From Verrucomicrobiia bacterium (GTDB lineage Bacteria > Verrucomicrobiota > Verrucomicrobiia > Verrucomicrobiales > Akkermansiaceae), in assembly GCA_030432565.1 (NCBI GenBank), contig JAUIGV010000001.1, positions 248,001 through 312,000 on the forward strand: a stretch of DNA of 64,000 nt, written 5' to 3'. Positions 19,711-29,140 of this stretch are shown in pieces. The position numbers and the translations under genes were made by a program. Under the pieces are notes generated by a model. That model ran no database searches and was not told where the DNA came from. It was given only the letters and a program-made list of their open reading frames with translations. Within the stretch, counting starts at the first letter, position 1, and the number at the start of each line of letters is the position of its first letter.

Positions 19711-20514
19711 ATGGGACAAAAAGTTAATCCAATCGGTTTCCGCCTCGCCGTCAACAAAGACTGGCGCTCCAAGTGGTATGCCGAAGGCAAGGACTACACC
19801 AACAAGCTTCACGAAGATCTCAAGATCCGCAAATACATCGCCGGTCACCTTCAAGCAGCTGCCCTCGCCAAAGTTATCATCGAGCGTGCCTGGAACAGTG
19901 TTCGGGTCACTCTTCACACCTCCCGTCCGGGACTGGTTATTGGGCGCAAGGGATCCGAAATCGAGATTATGACCAACGCAATCTCCAAGATTGCCGGAGG
20001 TTCGCAGGTTAAGATTGATATCGTTGAGATCCGTAAGCCTGAACTCGATGCACAGTGCGTCTGTGAGCAGGTTTGTATCCAGCTTGAGCGCCGGATTGCT
20101 TTCCGTCGCGCCATGAAGCGTGCCGTCCAAACCGCCATGGATTTCGGAGCCAACGGGATTCGGATCCGCTGCGCCGGCCGCCTTGGTGGAGCTGATATCG
20201 CCCGCGCCGAGTGGTATCGCGAAGGCAAGGTCCCTCTTCAGACCCTTCGTGTCCCCATCGACTATGGATTTGCCGAGGCAAAGACCGTTTATGGAATCAT
20301 CGGTGTGAAGTGCTGGATCAATAAGAATGAAGATTCGGACAAGGGATCCCGCCCTCCGGGTCATGATCGTCCACGTCGTGGCGGTCGCGGTGGTCCCGGA
20401 GGCGGACGTGGAGGAGATAACCGCGGTGGTGATCGCCGCGGAGGTGGCGGAGGCCGCCCCGACAATAATCAAGACAAGCCCGCTGAGGGCGGAAGCAAAC
20501 CAGCCGCTTCCTAA
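19711..20514 (+). CDS. rpsC: 30S ribosomal protein S3 with RGG-rich C-terminal tail
   Basis: [18 protein letters not shown]; tail [29 protein letters not shown]. Confidence 0.98.
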   Translation: MGQKVNPIGFRLAVNKDWRSKWYAEGKDYTNKLHEDLKIRKYIAGHLQAAALAKVIIERAWNSVRVTLHTSRPGLVIGRKGSEIEIMTNAISKIAGGSQVKIDIVEIRKPELDAQCVCEQVCIQLERRIAFRRAMKRAVQTAMDFGANGIRIRCAGRLGGADIARAEWYREGKVPLQTLRVPIDYGFAEAKTVYGIIGVKCWINKNEDSDKGSRPPGHDRPRRGGRGGPGGGRGGDNRGGDRRGGGGGRPDNNQDKPAEGGSKPAAS

Positions 20515-20557
20515 ACAAGCACCCATTTTAAACCCAAAAATTTAGGAGGATAGAATC

Positions 20558-20974
20558 ATGCCTTTAATGCCCAAAAGAACCAAGTTCCGGAAGTCGCACC
20601 GCGGCAACCGGGGTGGTAACGCCCAGCGTGGCACCGATGTCAGCTTCGGTGACTTCGGACTGCAAGCACTCGGACGCGGATGGATGACCAACCGCCAGAT
20701 CGAAGCCTGCCGTATTTCCATCAACCGCTTCCTCAAGCGTAAAGGTAAGACCTGGATCCGGGTTTTTCCTCACAAATCCATCACCCGCCGTCCACCTGAA
20801 ACCCGTATGGGTAAGGGTAAGGGCTCCGTTGATGCATGGGTTGCCGTGATTCGTCCTGGCACCATGCTTTTCGAAGTCGGTGGCGTCCCTGAATCCCAAG
20901 CCCGCGAAGCAATGCGCCTCGCATCTTATAAGCTTGGATTCGAAACCCGTTTCGTCTCCCGCAACAACCACTGA
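20558..20974 (+). CDS. rplP: 50S ribosomal protein L16
   Basis: [28 protein letters not shown] Shine-Dalgarno upstream. Confidence 0.98.
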   Translation: MPLMPKRTKFRKSHRGNRGGNAQRGTDVSFGDFGLQALGRGWMTNRQIEACRISINRFLKRKGKTWIRVFPHKSITRRPPETRMGKGKGSVDAWVAVIRPGTMLFEVGGVPESQAREAMRLASYKLGFETRFVSRNNH

Positions 20975-21025
20975 GCCTGATTTTATCAAGCTTAAACCAC
21001 CGAACTGACCGAAAGGAATCACGTC

Positions 21026-21226
21026 ATGCCCAAAGTAAAATTTTCCGAAGTTTCCGAACTGAGAGTTGAAGAACTCTCAACCCGTCTTCGTGACCTTAAG
21101 GAGGAGGCTCTCAACCTCCGCCTCCAGCAGGCCACCGGACAACTCGAAAACACCGCCCGCCGCCGCATCGTCCGTCGCGAAATCGCACAGGTGATGACCG
21201 CCATCAATCAGCGTAAGTCCTCCTAA
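21026..21226 (+). CDS. rpmC: 50S ribosomal protein L29
   Basis: 'LRDLKEEALNLRLQQATGQLENTARRRIVRREIAQVMT'. Confidence 0.95.
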   Translation: MPKVKFSEVSELRVEELSTRLRDLKEEALNLRLQQATGQLENTARRRIVRREIAQVMTAINQRKSS

Positions 21227-21269
21227 GGAACCCTGACCGAAACCAACTTTTAACCCGTTTTTTAAAAAG

Positions 21270-21569
21270 ATGTCCGAAAATCAGGAAGCAGCTCCCAAGA
21301 AAGACTTTGTCCCATCCGAGGGGCCAGTCGCGAACAAGAAAACACGCGTAGGAATCGTGAAGTCCACCGGCATGGAGAAGACCATCGTCGTGGAATACAC
21401 CAACCGCGTTCCTCACCCCAAGTTCAAGAAGATCATCAAGCAGTCCAAGAAGTTCTACGCTCACGACGAAGCTGGTGAAGCCGCTGTGGGTGACAAGGTC
21501 CGCATCGAGGAGACCACACCGATCTCCAAGCTCAAGCGCTGGAAGCTTGTCAAAGTTCTCAGCCACTAA
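21270..21569 (+). CDS. rpsQ: 30S ribosomal protein S17
   Basis: 'TRVGIVKSTGMEKTIVVEYTNRVPHPKFKKIIKQSKKFYAHDE'. Confidence 0.97.
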   Translation: MSENQEAAPKKDFVPSEGPVANKKTRVGIVKSTGMEKTIVVEYTNRVPHPKFKKIIKQSKKFYAHDEAGEAAVGDKVRIEETTPISKLKRWKLVKVLSH

Positions 21570-21626
21570 AACAAGCCCGGCTCTCGCAGCCACTCAACAA
21601 AACTCTCTAACGATACTTATTTCGCC

Positions 21627-21992
21627 ATGCTTCAAATGGAATCAAAAGTCGCGGTCGCCGATAACACCGGTGCTCGCCAAGCCAAAATGATTGGCGTCAT
21701 CGGCAAGCGGACCAAGTCTGCTCGCGTCGGCGACATCATTACTGCTCACATCCGTGAGTCCATCCCTACCGCTGCCGTGAAAAAAGGCTCCGTGGTTAAG
21801 GCTGTTGTTGTTCGCACCGCCTATCCTGTCCGCCGTGCCGATGGTTCCGTTCTGCGCTTTGATGAGAACGCAATCGTGATCATCGACAAGGACGGCAACC
21901 CAAGGGGATCCCGCATCTTCGGACCTGTCGCCCGTGAGCTTCGTGAAAAGAACTTCATGAAGATCGTGTCCCTCGCTCCCGAGGTTCTCTAA
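21627..21992 (+). CDS. rplN: 50S ribosomal protein L14
   Basis: [26 protein letters not shown]. Confidence 0.98.
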   Translation: MLQMESKVAVADNTGARQAKMIGVIGKRTKSARVGDIITAHIRESIPTAAVKKGSVVKAVVVRTAYPVRRADGSVLRFDENAIVIIDKDGNPRGSRIFGPVARELREKNFMKIVSLAPEVL

Positions 21993-22013
21993 ATTCCAAC
22001 TTTTACCGGACCC

Positions 22014-22241
22014 ATGAAAACTAAAACCCACGTGAAGCCAGGCGACGAAGTTGTCGTCATTTCTGGAAACCACAAAGGAAAACAGGGCACTGTCCTCTCC
22101 GTCAACGCTGCGAAAGAGCAGGTTGTCGTGGAAGGTGTCCGTATTATGAAAAAGGCCATTCGCCGCTCCGAGGAGAATCAAGATGGTGGTATCGAAGAAG
22201 TCGATGGCCCGATTCACATCTCCAACGTAAAAAAAGTCTAG
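22014..22241 (+). CDS. rplX: 50S ribosomal protein L24
   Basis: KOW-type '[24 protein letters not shown]'. Confidence 0.95.
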   Translation: MKTKTHVKPGDEVVVISGNHKGKQGTVLSVNAAKEQVVVEGVRIMKKAIRRSEENQDGGIEEVDGPIHISNVKKV

Positions 22242-22250
22242 CCCGGAACG

Positions 22251-22265
22251 CCTGACTGTGTCAGG
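22251..22265 (+). promoter_or_regulatory. small perfect hairpin in rplX-rplE spacer
   Basis: CCTGAC-TGT-GTCAGG in a 117-nt spacer. Confidence 0.35.
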
Positions 22266-22358
22266 AACCCGGCCCGCTCCAACCACTCGAACAGATCGGG
22301 AAGGGGAGCACCCCGCGCGCTTAAGCACCTTTAACCAAGCTGACCCGCCACCAATACA

Positions 22359-22931
22359 ATGAAACCAACACTCCAGCGCCTCTACGAGGAGAAGCTTGTC
22401 AAAGCTCTTCAGGAAGAATTAGGCCTTACAAACGTTAACGAGGTTCCGCGCCTCGAAAAAATTTCGATCAATTCCCACGTCGGCCACTACGTTAATGAGC
22501 GTAAGGCGGCTGTTGAAGATGCGGTTGATGAAATCGGGAAGATTACCGGTCAAAAAGCTTCTGTCGTTTTTGCCAAGAAGTCTGTCGCGAACTTTAAGGT
22601 GCGTGAGGGCGAGGCCGTTGGTGCCCGCGTTACCCTTCGGGGTGCCCGCATGTGGGAATTCCTGGAGCGCTTCATCGCAATCACCTGCCCGAACATCCGT
22701 GACTTCCGCGGTCTTCCTTTCAAGTCCTTCGATGGACGTGGAAACTACGCCGTTGGATTCTCCGATCAATCCATTTTCCCTGAGATCGAGCTTGATCAGA
22801 TCAAGCGCCAGATTGGTTTCGACTTCATCTTCGTGACCTCCGCGAAGACCGATGCGCAAGCCAAAGCGATGCTCAAAGCCCTCGGTATGCCCTTCCGTGA
22901 CAATGTCAAAACGGAGGAGAACGCCGCTTAA
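22359..22931 (+). CDS. rplE: 50S ribosomal protein L5
   Basis: MKPTLQRLYEEKLVKALQEELG...RDFRGLPFKSFDGRGNYAVG. Confidence 0.98.
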   Translation: MKPTLQRLYEEKLVKALQEELGLTNVNEVPRLEKISINSHVGHYVNERKAAVEDAVDEIGKITGQKASVVFAKKSVANFKVREGEAVGARVTLRGARMWEFLERFIAITCPNIRDFRGLPFKSFDGRGNYAVGFSDQSIFPEIELDQIKRQIGFDFIFVTSAKTDAQAKAMLKALGMPFRDNVKTEENAA

Positions 22932-22957
22932 TTTTACGACCTGGAAAAACTAAAACC

Positions 22958-23356
22958 ATGGCAACTCTCACAGATCCTATCGCTGACTTTCTCATTCGTT
23001 TGAAGAATGCTTCACGCGCCGGTAATGATTCATTCAAGGCTCCACATTCAAAAATGAAGGTGGAAATCGCCCGTATCCTCAAGGAGGAAGGCTACATCTG
23101 GAACTACGAGGTCGATACCTCCGGAAAGTTCCCTGAGCTGGTCGTAAAGACAAAGTTCGTTGACGGCGTCCCCGCACTCACCGACCTCAAGCGGGTCTCA
23201 AAGTGCGGACGACGGAAGTATTCCGGTTCCCAGGACATCCCACGCGTTCTCAACGGGATGGGTATTTCCATCATGTCGACCTCCAAAGGTCTCATGACCG
23301 GGCACCAAGCCAAAAAGGACAAGGTTGGCGGAGAGATCATCGCCTTCGTCTGGTAG
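22958..23356 (+). CDS. rpsH: 30S ribosomal protein S8
   Basis: 'DPIADFLIRLKNASRAGND...GGEIIAFVW'. Confidence 0.98.
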   Translation: MATLTDPIADFLIRLKNASRAGNDSFKAPHSKMKVEIARILKEEGYIWNYEVDTSGKFPELVVKTKFVDGVPALTDLKRVSKCGRRKYSGSQDIPRVLNGMGISIMSTSKGLMTGHQAKKDKVGGEIIAFVW

Positions 23357-23383
23357 TAAACCCCTGACCCAGAAAACAGAACC

Positions 23384-23920
23384 ATGTCAAGAGTAGGACT
23401 CAAGCCCATCCCAGCAGTCGACAAAGTGACCATCAAAATTGATGGAAGCACCGTCAATGTCGAGGGACCCAAAGGCAAACTTTCACTCGATCTTCCCGAA
23501 GGCATCACCGTTGAGGTGGGCGACGAGGAGATCAATGTCAACCGTGCTTCCGAGCAGCGTCACGTGCGTGCTCTCCACGGCACCTTCCGCAGTCTTGTGC
23601 AAAACCTTATTGTAGGTGTCAGTGAAGGCTTCGTGAAGGAACTCGAAATTCAGGGCGTCGGTTTCCGTTCGGCTGTCAAAGGCAAGGACCTTGATCTCAG
23701 CCTCGGAAAATCACACCCCATTCTCCACCCCATCCCCGAAGGTCTCACTGTGACTGTCACTGACAACACGAAGATCAAAGTGGAGGGAATCGACAAGCAA
23801 CTCGTCGGCCAGTTCGCCGCTGAAGTGCGCAACTATTACCCCCCCGAGCCCTACAAGGGCAAGGGTGTCCGCTACGTTGGCGAATATGTCCGCCGTAAGG
23901 CCGGTAAGTCCGTTAAGTAA
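23384..23920 (+). CDS. rplF: 50S ribosomal protein L6
   Basis: MSRVGLKPIPAV...PEPYKGKGVRYVGEYVRRKAGK. Confidence 0.98.
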   Translation: MSRVGLKPIPAVDKVTIKIDGSTVNVEGPKGKLSLDLPEGITVEVGDEEINVNRASEQRHVRALHGTFRSLVQNLIVGVSEGFVKELEIQGVGFRSAVKGKDLDLSLGKSHPILHPIPEGLTVTVTDNTKIKVEGIDKQLVGQFAAEVRNYYPPEPYKGKGVRYVGEYVRRKAGKSVK

Positions 23921-23953
23921 ATCCTGACGAAAACCCAGAACTTCATATTTCAA

Positions 23954-24310
23954 ATGAGCACTCTCAATCGAAAGGAACTTCGCCGCAAGGTCCACCGCCG
24001 CATCCGGAAGAAAGTTTCCGGAACTGCCGAGCGTCCGCGCCTTGCTGTTCACTTCTCCAATAAAAACGTATACGCCCAAGTCATCGACGATATCGCCGGC
24101 AAGACTCTTTGTGCCGCCTCCACTCTCGATTCATCCATCGAGAAGACCGGAGCCAGCAAGGAAACTGCCGAGGCCGTTGGTAAGCTGGTTGCCCAGCGCG
24201 CCGCTGACGCCAAGATCGAGGCTGTTGTCTTCGACCGTGGCGGCTTTTTCTTCACAGGTAAGGTCAAAGCCCTTGCCGATGCCGCCCGCGAAGGTGGTCT
24301 TAAATTCTAA
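23954..24310 (+). CDS. rplR: 50S ribosomal protein L18
   Basis: '[32 protein letters not shown]'. Confidence 0.97.
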   Translation: MSTLNRKELRRKVHRRIRKKVSGTAERPRLAVHFSNKNVYAQVIDDIAGKTLCAASTLDSSIEKTGASKETAEAVGKLVAQRAADAKIEAVVFDRGGFFFTGKVKALADAAREGGLKF

Positions 24311-24330
24311 TCCTTGCTCCGAACGATAAA

Positions 24331-25026
24331 ATGGCAAATAACGAAGACTCCAAGCCGGCTGCCGACGCAGCGGCAAAGCCAGCGGAAGCAAAAGCCGCTG
24401 ATCAAAAACCAGCTGACAACAATTCAAACAACCGTGGCGGAGATAACCGTGGCGGCGGGAACAACCGCGGTGGCGGTCCCGGCCAGGGTGGTGGAAACCG
24501 CGGTGGTTTCGGTGGACGCCAGCGCGAAGCAGCTCCTACCGACTCCGAGGGTAATGAACTCACCGAGAAAGTTGTCTTCATTAACCGCTGTTCCAAGGTG
24601 GTGAAAGGTGGACGTCGCTTCAGTTTTTCCGCTCTCGTTGTTTCTGGTAACGAAAAAGGTGCTGTTGGCGTCGGTTTCGGAAAAGCCAATGAGGTCGCCG
24701 AGTGCATCAAGAAAGCTTCCGGCGTTGCAAGCAAGAGCCTCGAGAAGGTGAAGCTCAACGGTCCAACCATCCCTCACGAAGTCTATGCTGAATATGGTGG
24801 TGGAAAGGTTCTCTTAAAGCCAGCTTCACCCGGAACCGGAGTGATCGCCGGTGGTGGTGTCCGTGCTGTCTGCGAAGCCGTTGGTATTCACGACGTGCTC
24901 GCCAAGTCGATTGGCTCCAACAACCACGCCAACGTGGTCAAAGCGACCATTAAGGCCCTCACCATGCTCCGCAACAAGGACGATATCAACGCGCTCCGCG
25001 GAAAGAAAAAGGAGAAGGCCATCTAA
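24331..25026 (+). CDS. rpsE: 30S ribosomal protein S5 with long Ala/Lys- and RGG-rich N-terminal extension
   Basis: core '[28 protein letters not shown]' preceded by about 75 aa low-complexity. Confidence 0.97.
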   Translation: MANNEDSKPAADAAAKPAEAKAADQKPADNNSNNRGGDNRGGGNNRGGGPGQGGGNRGGFGGRQREAAPTDSEGNELTEKVVFINRCSKVVKGGRRFSFSALVVSGNEKGAVGVGFGKANEVAECIKKASGVASKSLEKVKLNGPTIPHEVYAEYGGGKVLLKPASPGTGVIAGGGVRAVCEAVGIHDVLAKSIGSNNHANVVKATIKALTMLRNKDDINALRGKKKEKAI

Positions 25027-25062
25027 TCCGGCCCTCCCGAACCCCGAAACACATTTCAAAAA

Positions 25063-25509
25063 ATGAATCTTCATAATCTCAAGCCCAATCCAGGAGCCAA
25101 GCACCGCAAAAAGCGTCTTGGTTGTGGAGAGAGCTCCGGTCTTGGTAAGACCTCCGGTCGAGGCCACAAAGGTCAGAAGTCCCGCTCCGGCGGCGGCGTC
25201 CGTCCCGGCTTCGAAGGTGGTCAGATGCCTCTTGCCCGTCGCCTCCCCAAGCGTGGATTCTCCAACTTTCAATTCCGCGACACCATTGCCATCGTTAACG
25301 TTTCCCAGTTGGAACAGTATTTCGAAGCCGATGCTGAAGTGAATGAGGAGACTCTTCGTCAAGTCAAGCTGGTCAAAGGTCAGTGCGACAAGATCAAGGT
25401 CCTCGGACAAGGCGAGATCACCAAGGCTCTCAAAGTCACGGTCGATCAAGCAAGTGCTTCCGCAAAAGAGAAGATTGAGAAGGCTGGTGGCTCCCTCGAG
25501 CTCTCCTAG
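25063..25509 (+). CDS. rplO: 50S ribosomal protein L15
   Basis: [44 protein letters not shown]. Confidence 0.98.
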   Translation: MNLHNLKPNPGAKHRKKRLGCGESSGLGKTSGRGHKGQKSRSGGGVRPGFEGGQMPLARRLPKRGFSNFQFRDTIAIVNVSQLEQYFEADAEVNEETLRQVKLVKGQCDKIKVLGQGEITKALKVTVDQASASAKEKIEKAGGSLELS

Positions 25510-25528
25510 TTGCTTCTCCCGCACTCTG

Positions 25529-25987
25529 GTGAAGAAGCCTTTTCACGCAATTTTCACGTTGGGCCCGGTTCGCCGGGCTGCAGCGTTTTTTGCATTATTG
25601 GGATTCCTGACTCTCTCTTCCTGCGGTGAGGACCAGGAGTCTCCTGCTTCTCTGATGGAGGAGCAGACGCGGGTTTTTTCGGAGATGACCGCAGTCATCG
25701 AAGATGTTGCCAATGGCGGCGACCAAGATTCCGCCGCTATGAAGCTCACCGCTTTGGGGCAAGAGCTCAAGGAACTCAAAATCCAACTCGATGCCTCTCT
25801 CAAGAAACTTGAAGAATCCGACCGGGCAAGCATAGCCGGTCAAACCGAATTTTTGGAAGCGACTGCCGCTTTCCAAAAGGCACAGGAAAATCTTTTCCGT
25901 TCCGGAAGGAACACACACGAGCTTGCAAAGGCTCTGACCACTCATCACAACCCCGCTCCTCTGATTGGAGAGGGGAAATCCGAATAA
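25529..25987 (+). CDS. putative lipoprotein between rplO and secY (GTG start)
   Basis: GTG at 25529 gives (M)KKPFHAIFTLGPVRRAAAFFALLGFLTLSSCGEDQESP with lipobox LSSC; the ORF-track start at 25343 lies inside rplO. Confidence 0.75.
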   Translation: MKKPFHAIFTLGPVRRAAAFFALLGFLTLSSCGEDQESPASLMEEQTRVFSEMTAVIEDVANGGDQDSAAMKLTALGQELKELKIQLDASLKKLEESDRASIAGQTEFLEATAAFQKAQENLFRSGRNTHELAKALTTHHNPAPLIGEGKSE

Positions 25988-26009
25988 CTTCTCCGACCTT
26001 TAAATCACC

Positions 26010-27527
26010 ATGATTTCTGCATTTACCAATACCTGGAAAATTCCCGAACTTCGGGACCGCATCCTTTTCACCATGGCCATGATCGTGATCGTGCGGCTTG
26101 GTGTGCACCTCCCGCTTCCCGGCGTGAACATGGATGTGATCCGCGAGTATCTTGAGATTCTCAAAAAGGATAACGAAGAAGGGGCCGGTGGCGGAGTCGG
26201 TGCGATTCTTAACGTTTTCTCAGGGGGAGGTTTGACCAGCATGGGGCTCTTCGCTTTGGGGATCATGCCCTACATTTCGGCATCGATTATGATGCAGCTC
26301 CTCAGCGCGGTCGTTCCAAAGTTGGCCCGTCTCAAGAAGGAGGATGGGGGCCAGCAGAAGATCAACCAATGGACCCGCTTTGTGACGATCGCGATTGCCG
26401 CGGTTCAGGGTTTCTTCCTCGCCAAGTCCCTTGAGAATCCCGAAAGCAACCCGCTTTTGCGCGGTATCGGCAAGGCTCTTGATGCGACCGGCCAGGATCT
26501 CGTTCCGGCCTTCGCCGCCAATGCCGGTGGTTCATTCGTGGCACAGACCGTTCTCATCATCATTGCAGGAACCCTCTTCCTGATGTGGATTGGTGACCAA
26601 ATCACCGAGCGCGGAATTGGTAACGGTGTCTCACTCATTATCTCGGTTAACATTATTTCCTCTCTTCCTGGTGTCATCGTGACAATCTGGAACACCTTCG
26701 TGATTGAGCGTGGTGACAATCCCTTCAGCCCGCTCCTGATCGTGTTGATGGTTGTTCTTTTCCTCTTCGTGATTGCTGCAGTGATTACGATTACCCAGGG
26801 GCAACGAAGGATAGCGGTGCAATATGCCCGCCGTGTCGCGGGTCGTCGTGAGATGTCCGGCGGAACCCAGTATCTTCCTTTGAAGGTGAACTATGCTGGT
26901 GTCATGCCCGTCATTTTCGCGACTGCCATTCTTCAGCTCCCAACCCAGCTTTTGAGCTCAATGACTGATGCGAAGTGGGTCCAGACCGTCGGTGACTTCC
27001 TTGATCCGAATCTTCCTTGGTTCTACCTCCTTTCCGGCTTCATGATCTTCTTCTTCAGCTTCTTCTGGGTTGCGACCATGTTCCAGCCATCGGAAGTGGC
27101 CGAAAACCTCAAGAGAGGTGGTGGTTACATTCCGGGGGTCCGTCCGGGAAAGCCAACCTCGGATTTCCTTGATTACACCATGACGCGCCTCACTTTTGCG
27201 GGGGCACTCTTCCTAACGCTGATTTTCATGATGCCGTTCTTCATCGGACTGGCTCTTGATCTGGGTGCAAACAGTCTCGTAACCTCCTTCTTCGGCGGCA
27301 CCAGTCTCCTGATTTTGGTCGGTGTGTTGCTCGATATGATGCGCCAAATCGAAACCCACCTTCTTCAGCGCCAATACGACGGCTTCCTTCGCAAAGGAAA
27401 GATTAAAGGCCGTCAGCAACGTCAGGTTTCCGGTCAGCAGGCAACCAGTACTTCGGTTCTTTATCTCTGGGTCGTTCTTGCAATGATCATCATCGTTGCA
27501 GTGGTTGCTCTCTTCATTAACCAGTAA
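26010..27527 (+). CDS. secY: preprotein translocase subunit SecY
   Basis: 'FTNTWKIPELRDRILFTMAMIVIVRLGVHLPLPGVN', multi-TM, 505 aa. Confidence 0.98.
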   Translation: MISAFTNTWKIPELRDRILFTMAMIVIVRLGVHLPLPGVNMDVIREYLEILKKDNEEGAGGGVGAILNVFSGGGLTSMGLFALGIMPYISASIMMQLLSAVVPKLARLKKEDGGQQKINQWTRFVTIAIAAVQGFFLAKSLENPESNPLLRGIGKALDATGQDLVPAFAANAGGSFVAQTVLIIIAGTLFLMWIGDQITERGIGNGVSLIISVNIISSLPGVIVTIWNTFVIERGDNPFSPLLIVLMVVLFLFVIAAVITITQGQRRIAVQYARRVAGRREMSGGTQYLPLKVNYAGVMPVIFATAILQLPTQLLSSMTDAKWVQTVGDFLDPNLPWFYLLSGFMIFFFSFFWVATMFQPSEVAENLKRGGGYIPGVRPGKPTSDFLDYTMTRLTFAGALFLTLIFMMPFFIGLALDLGANSLVTSFFGGTSLLILVGVLLDMMRQIETHLLQRQYDGFLRKGKIKGRQQRQVSGQQATSTSVLYLWVVLAMIIIVAVVALFINQ

Positions 27528-27528
27528 A

Positions 27529-28137
27529 ATGAGTTCCCGGCACCTCGTCTTCCTCGGCCCTCCGGCGTCGGGGAAGGGGACCCAGGGTCGCCGGTTGGCC
27601 AAGGATCTTAATCTGGCCTATCTTTCGACGGGCGCGCTTTTACGGCGCGCCCTTCGCGATGGCACGGAACTCGGTCGGAAAGCGCGCCCTTTTTTGGAGC
27701 GTGGCGAATACGTTCCGGATGAGATCATGGTTCCGATGGTGCTTGAGTGGGTTGGGGAGCAGAGCGATGGTTGGTTGCTCGATGGATTTCCCCGGACCGT
27801 TCCGCAAGCCGAAGCGCTTGATTCCCTGCTCGAAGTGAAACCTGCGGCAATTATTTTGCATGTCCCGGATGACGAACTTAGGCGGCGGGTGGCCTGCCGT
27901 CTCGAGTGTGTTGAGTGTCATCGGGTGGCCCGGGAAGGTGAGGGGGCGCAATGTCCGGAATGCCAGGGTGATCTTGAGCCGAGGGCCGATGATGCTTCAG
28001 CAAGTTTTGAAAACCGTCTGGCGGAATATCGTCGTTTGGTGATTCCTGCAGTGAGCTATTATTGTGACCATCAACGGGCCCGCATCGTCAATGGGATGGG
28101 GTCGCCGGATGAGGTTTATGCGAGGGTTAAGGGGTAG
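27529..28137 (+). CDS. adk: adenylate kinase / nucleoside monophosphate kinase
   Basis: 'LVFLGPPASGKGTQGRRLAKDLNLAYLSTGALLRRALRDG'; LID Cys4-like ECVECH...CPECQ. Confidence 0.95.
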   Translation: MSSRHLVFLGPPASGKGTQGRRLAKDLNLAYLSTGALLRRALRDGTELGRKARPFLERGEYVPDEIMVPMVLEWVGEQSDGWLLDGFPRTVPQAEALDSLLEVKPAAIILHVPDDELRRRVACRLECVECHRVAREGEGAQCPECQGDLEPRADDASASFENRLAEYRRLVIPAVSYYCDHQRARIVNGMGSPDEVYARVKG

Positions 28138-28269
28138 CCGGAGTGATGCTCTTCCCGGGTGTCAGCAATTGAATTCGGGCATTCTGGAGAGGGGCCTTCC
28201 GGCGGCACTTGATCTGGTGAAGGTTCTACGTCTTGACCGGGGGGCGAGTTGTCTTTAACTCCTTTTTCC

Positions 28270-29076
28270 ATGGCCAAGCGTTCCAAGATTCCGATTAAGA
28301 CCAAGCAGGAGATCGAAATGATGCGGGAGGCTGGGAAGGTGGCCAGTGATGTCTTGCAGCGGACTGCTGCCTTCATTCAAGCGGGAAAGACAACCCGTGA
28401 GGTTGACGAGTATGCCTTGTCACTCATGGACGAGCACAAGGTGAAGAGTGCCTTCCACAAGTATCGCGATTTCCCGGGCTACACCTGCATTTCGATGAAC
28501 GAGGAGGTGGTGCATGGCATCGGTGGAGACCGGGTCATTCAGGACGGTGATCTTGTGAAGCTTGATGTTGGAATCAAGAGGCAGGGTTGGATTGGTGACA
28601 ACGCGCTCACCGTGCCGGTTGGGAAAATCAATGGTGAGCAGAAACGTCTTCTGGCCGTGACCGAAGAGTCCCTTTTTGTAGCCATTTCCCATGCCCGGGC
28701 GGGGGCTCCGCTTTACGATCTCTGTGCGTCCGTGGAAGACTACGTGACCAAATTTGGTTTTACCGTTGTGAAGGATCTGGTCGGGCACGGCGTGGGCCGC
28801 CAGTTGCATGAAGAACCACAGGTTCCCAACTACCACCCGGGTGGCAGGTCGCCGATTTTAAAAGCGGGGATGATTTTGGCAATTGAGCCGATGATCAACG
28901 CCGGAGTTGGGACGGTCGATTGGTTGGATGATGGCTGGACTGTTTCGACTTCCGACCGCCGCCCCTCAAGCCACTTTGAGCACACCGTTCTGGTGACCAA
29001 TGGCGATCCTGAGATTCTCACCTGGCGCCCGCGGACGGCCCTGCCCGAGCAACTTGGGATTCCACCGTTAAAGTAA
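28270..29076 (+). CDS. map: type I methionine aminopeptidase
   Basis: 'IPIKTKQEIEMMREAGKVASDVLQ...GYTCISMNEEVVHGIGGDRVIQDGDLVKLDVG'. Confidence 0.97.
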   Translation: MAKRSKIPIKTKQEIEMMREAGKVASDVLQRTAAFIQAGKTTREVDEYALSLMDEHKVKSAFHKYRDFPGYTCISMNEEVVHGIGGDRVIQDGDLVKLDVGIKRQGWIGDNALTVPVGKINGEQKRLLAVTEESLFVAISHARAGAPLYDLCASVEDYVTKFGFTVVKDLVGHGVGRQLHEEPQVPNYHPGGRSPILKAGMILAIEPMINAGVGTVDWLDDGWTVSTSDRRPSSHFEHTVLVTNGDPEILTWRPRTALPEQLGIPPLK

Positions 29077-29112
29077 AACTCCCGATGATTCTGACAAGCG
29101 GGAGCCTCTTTT
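29077..29112 (+). terminator. possible rho-independent terminator after map
   Basis: CTCCCG...CGGGAG followed by CTCTTTT. Confidence 0.55.
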
Positions 29113-29140
29113 AAGCTGGAGACGATTGGGTGGATCGACG

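Noticed and set aside
19657-20526. 289-aa - strand ORF
   Set aside because: Antisense to rpsC; no recognisable domain.
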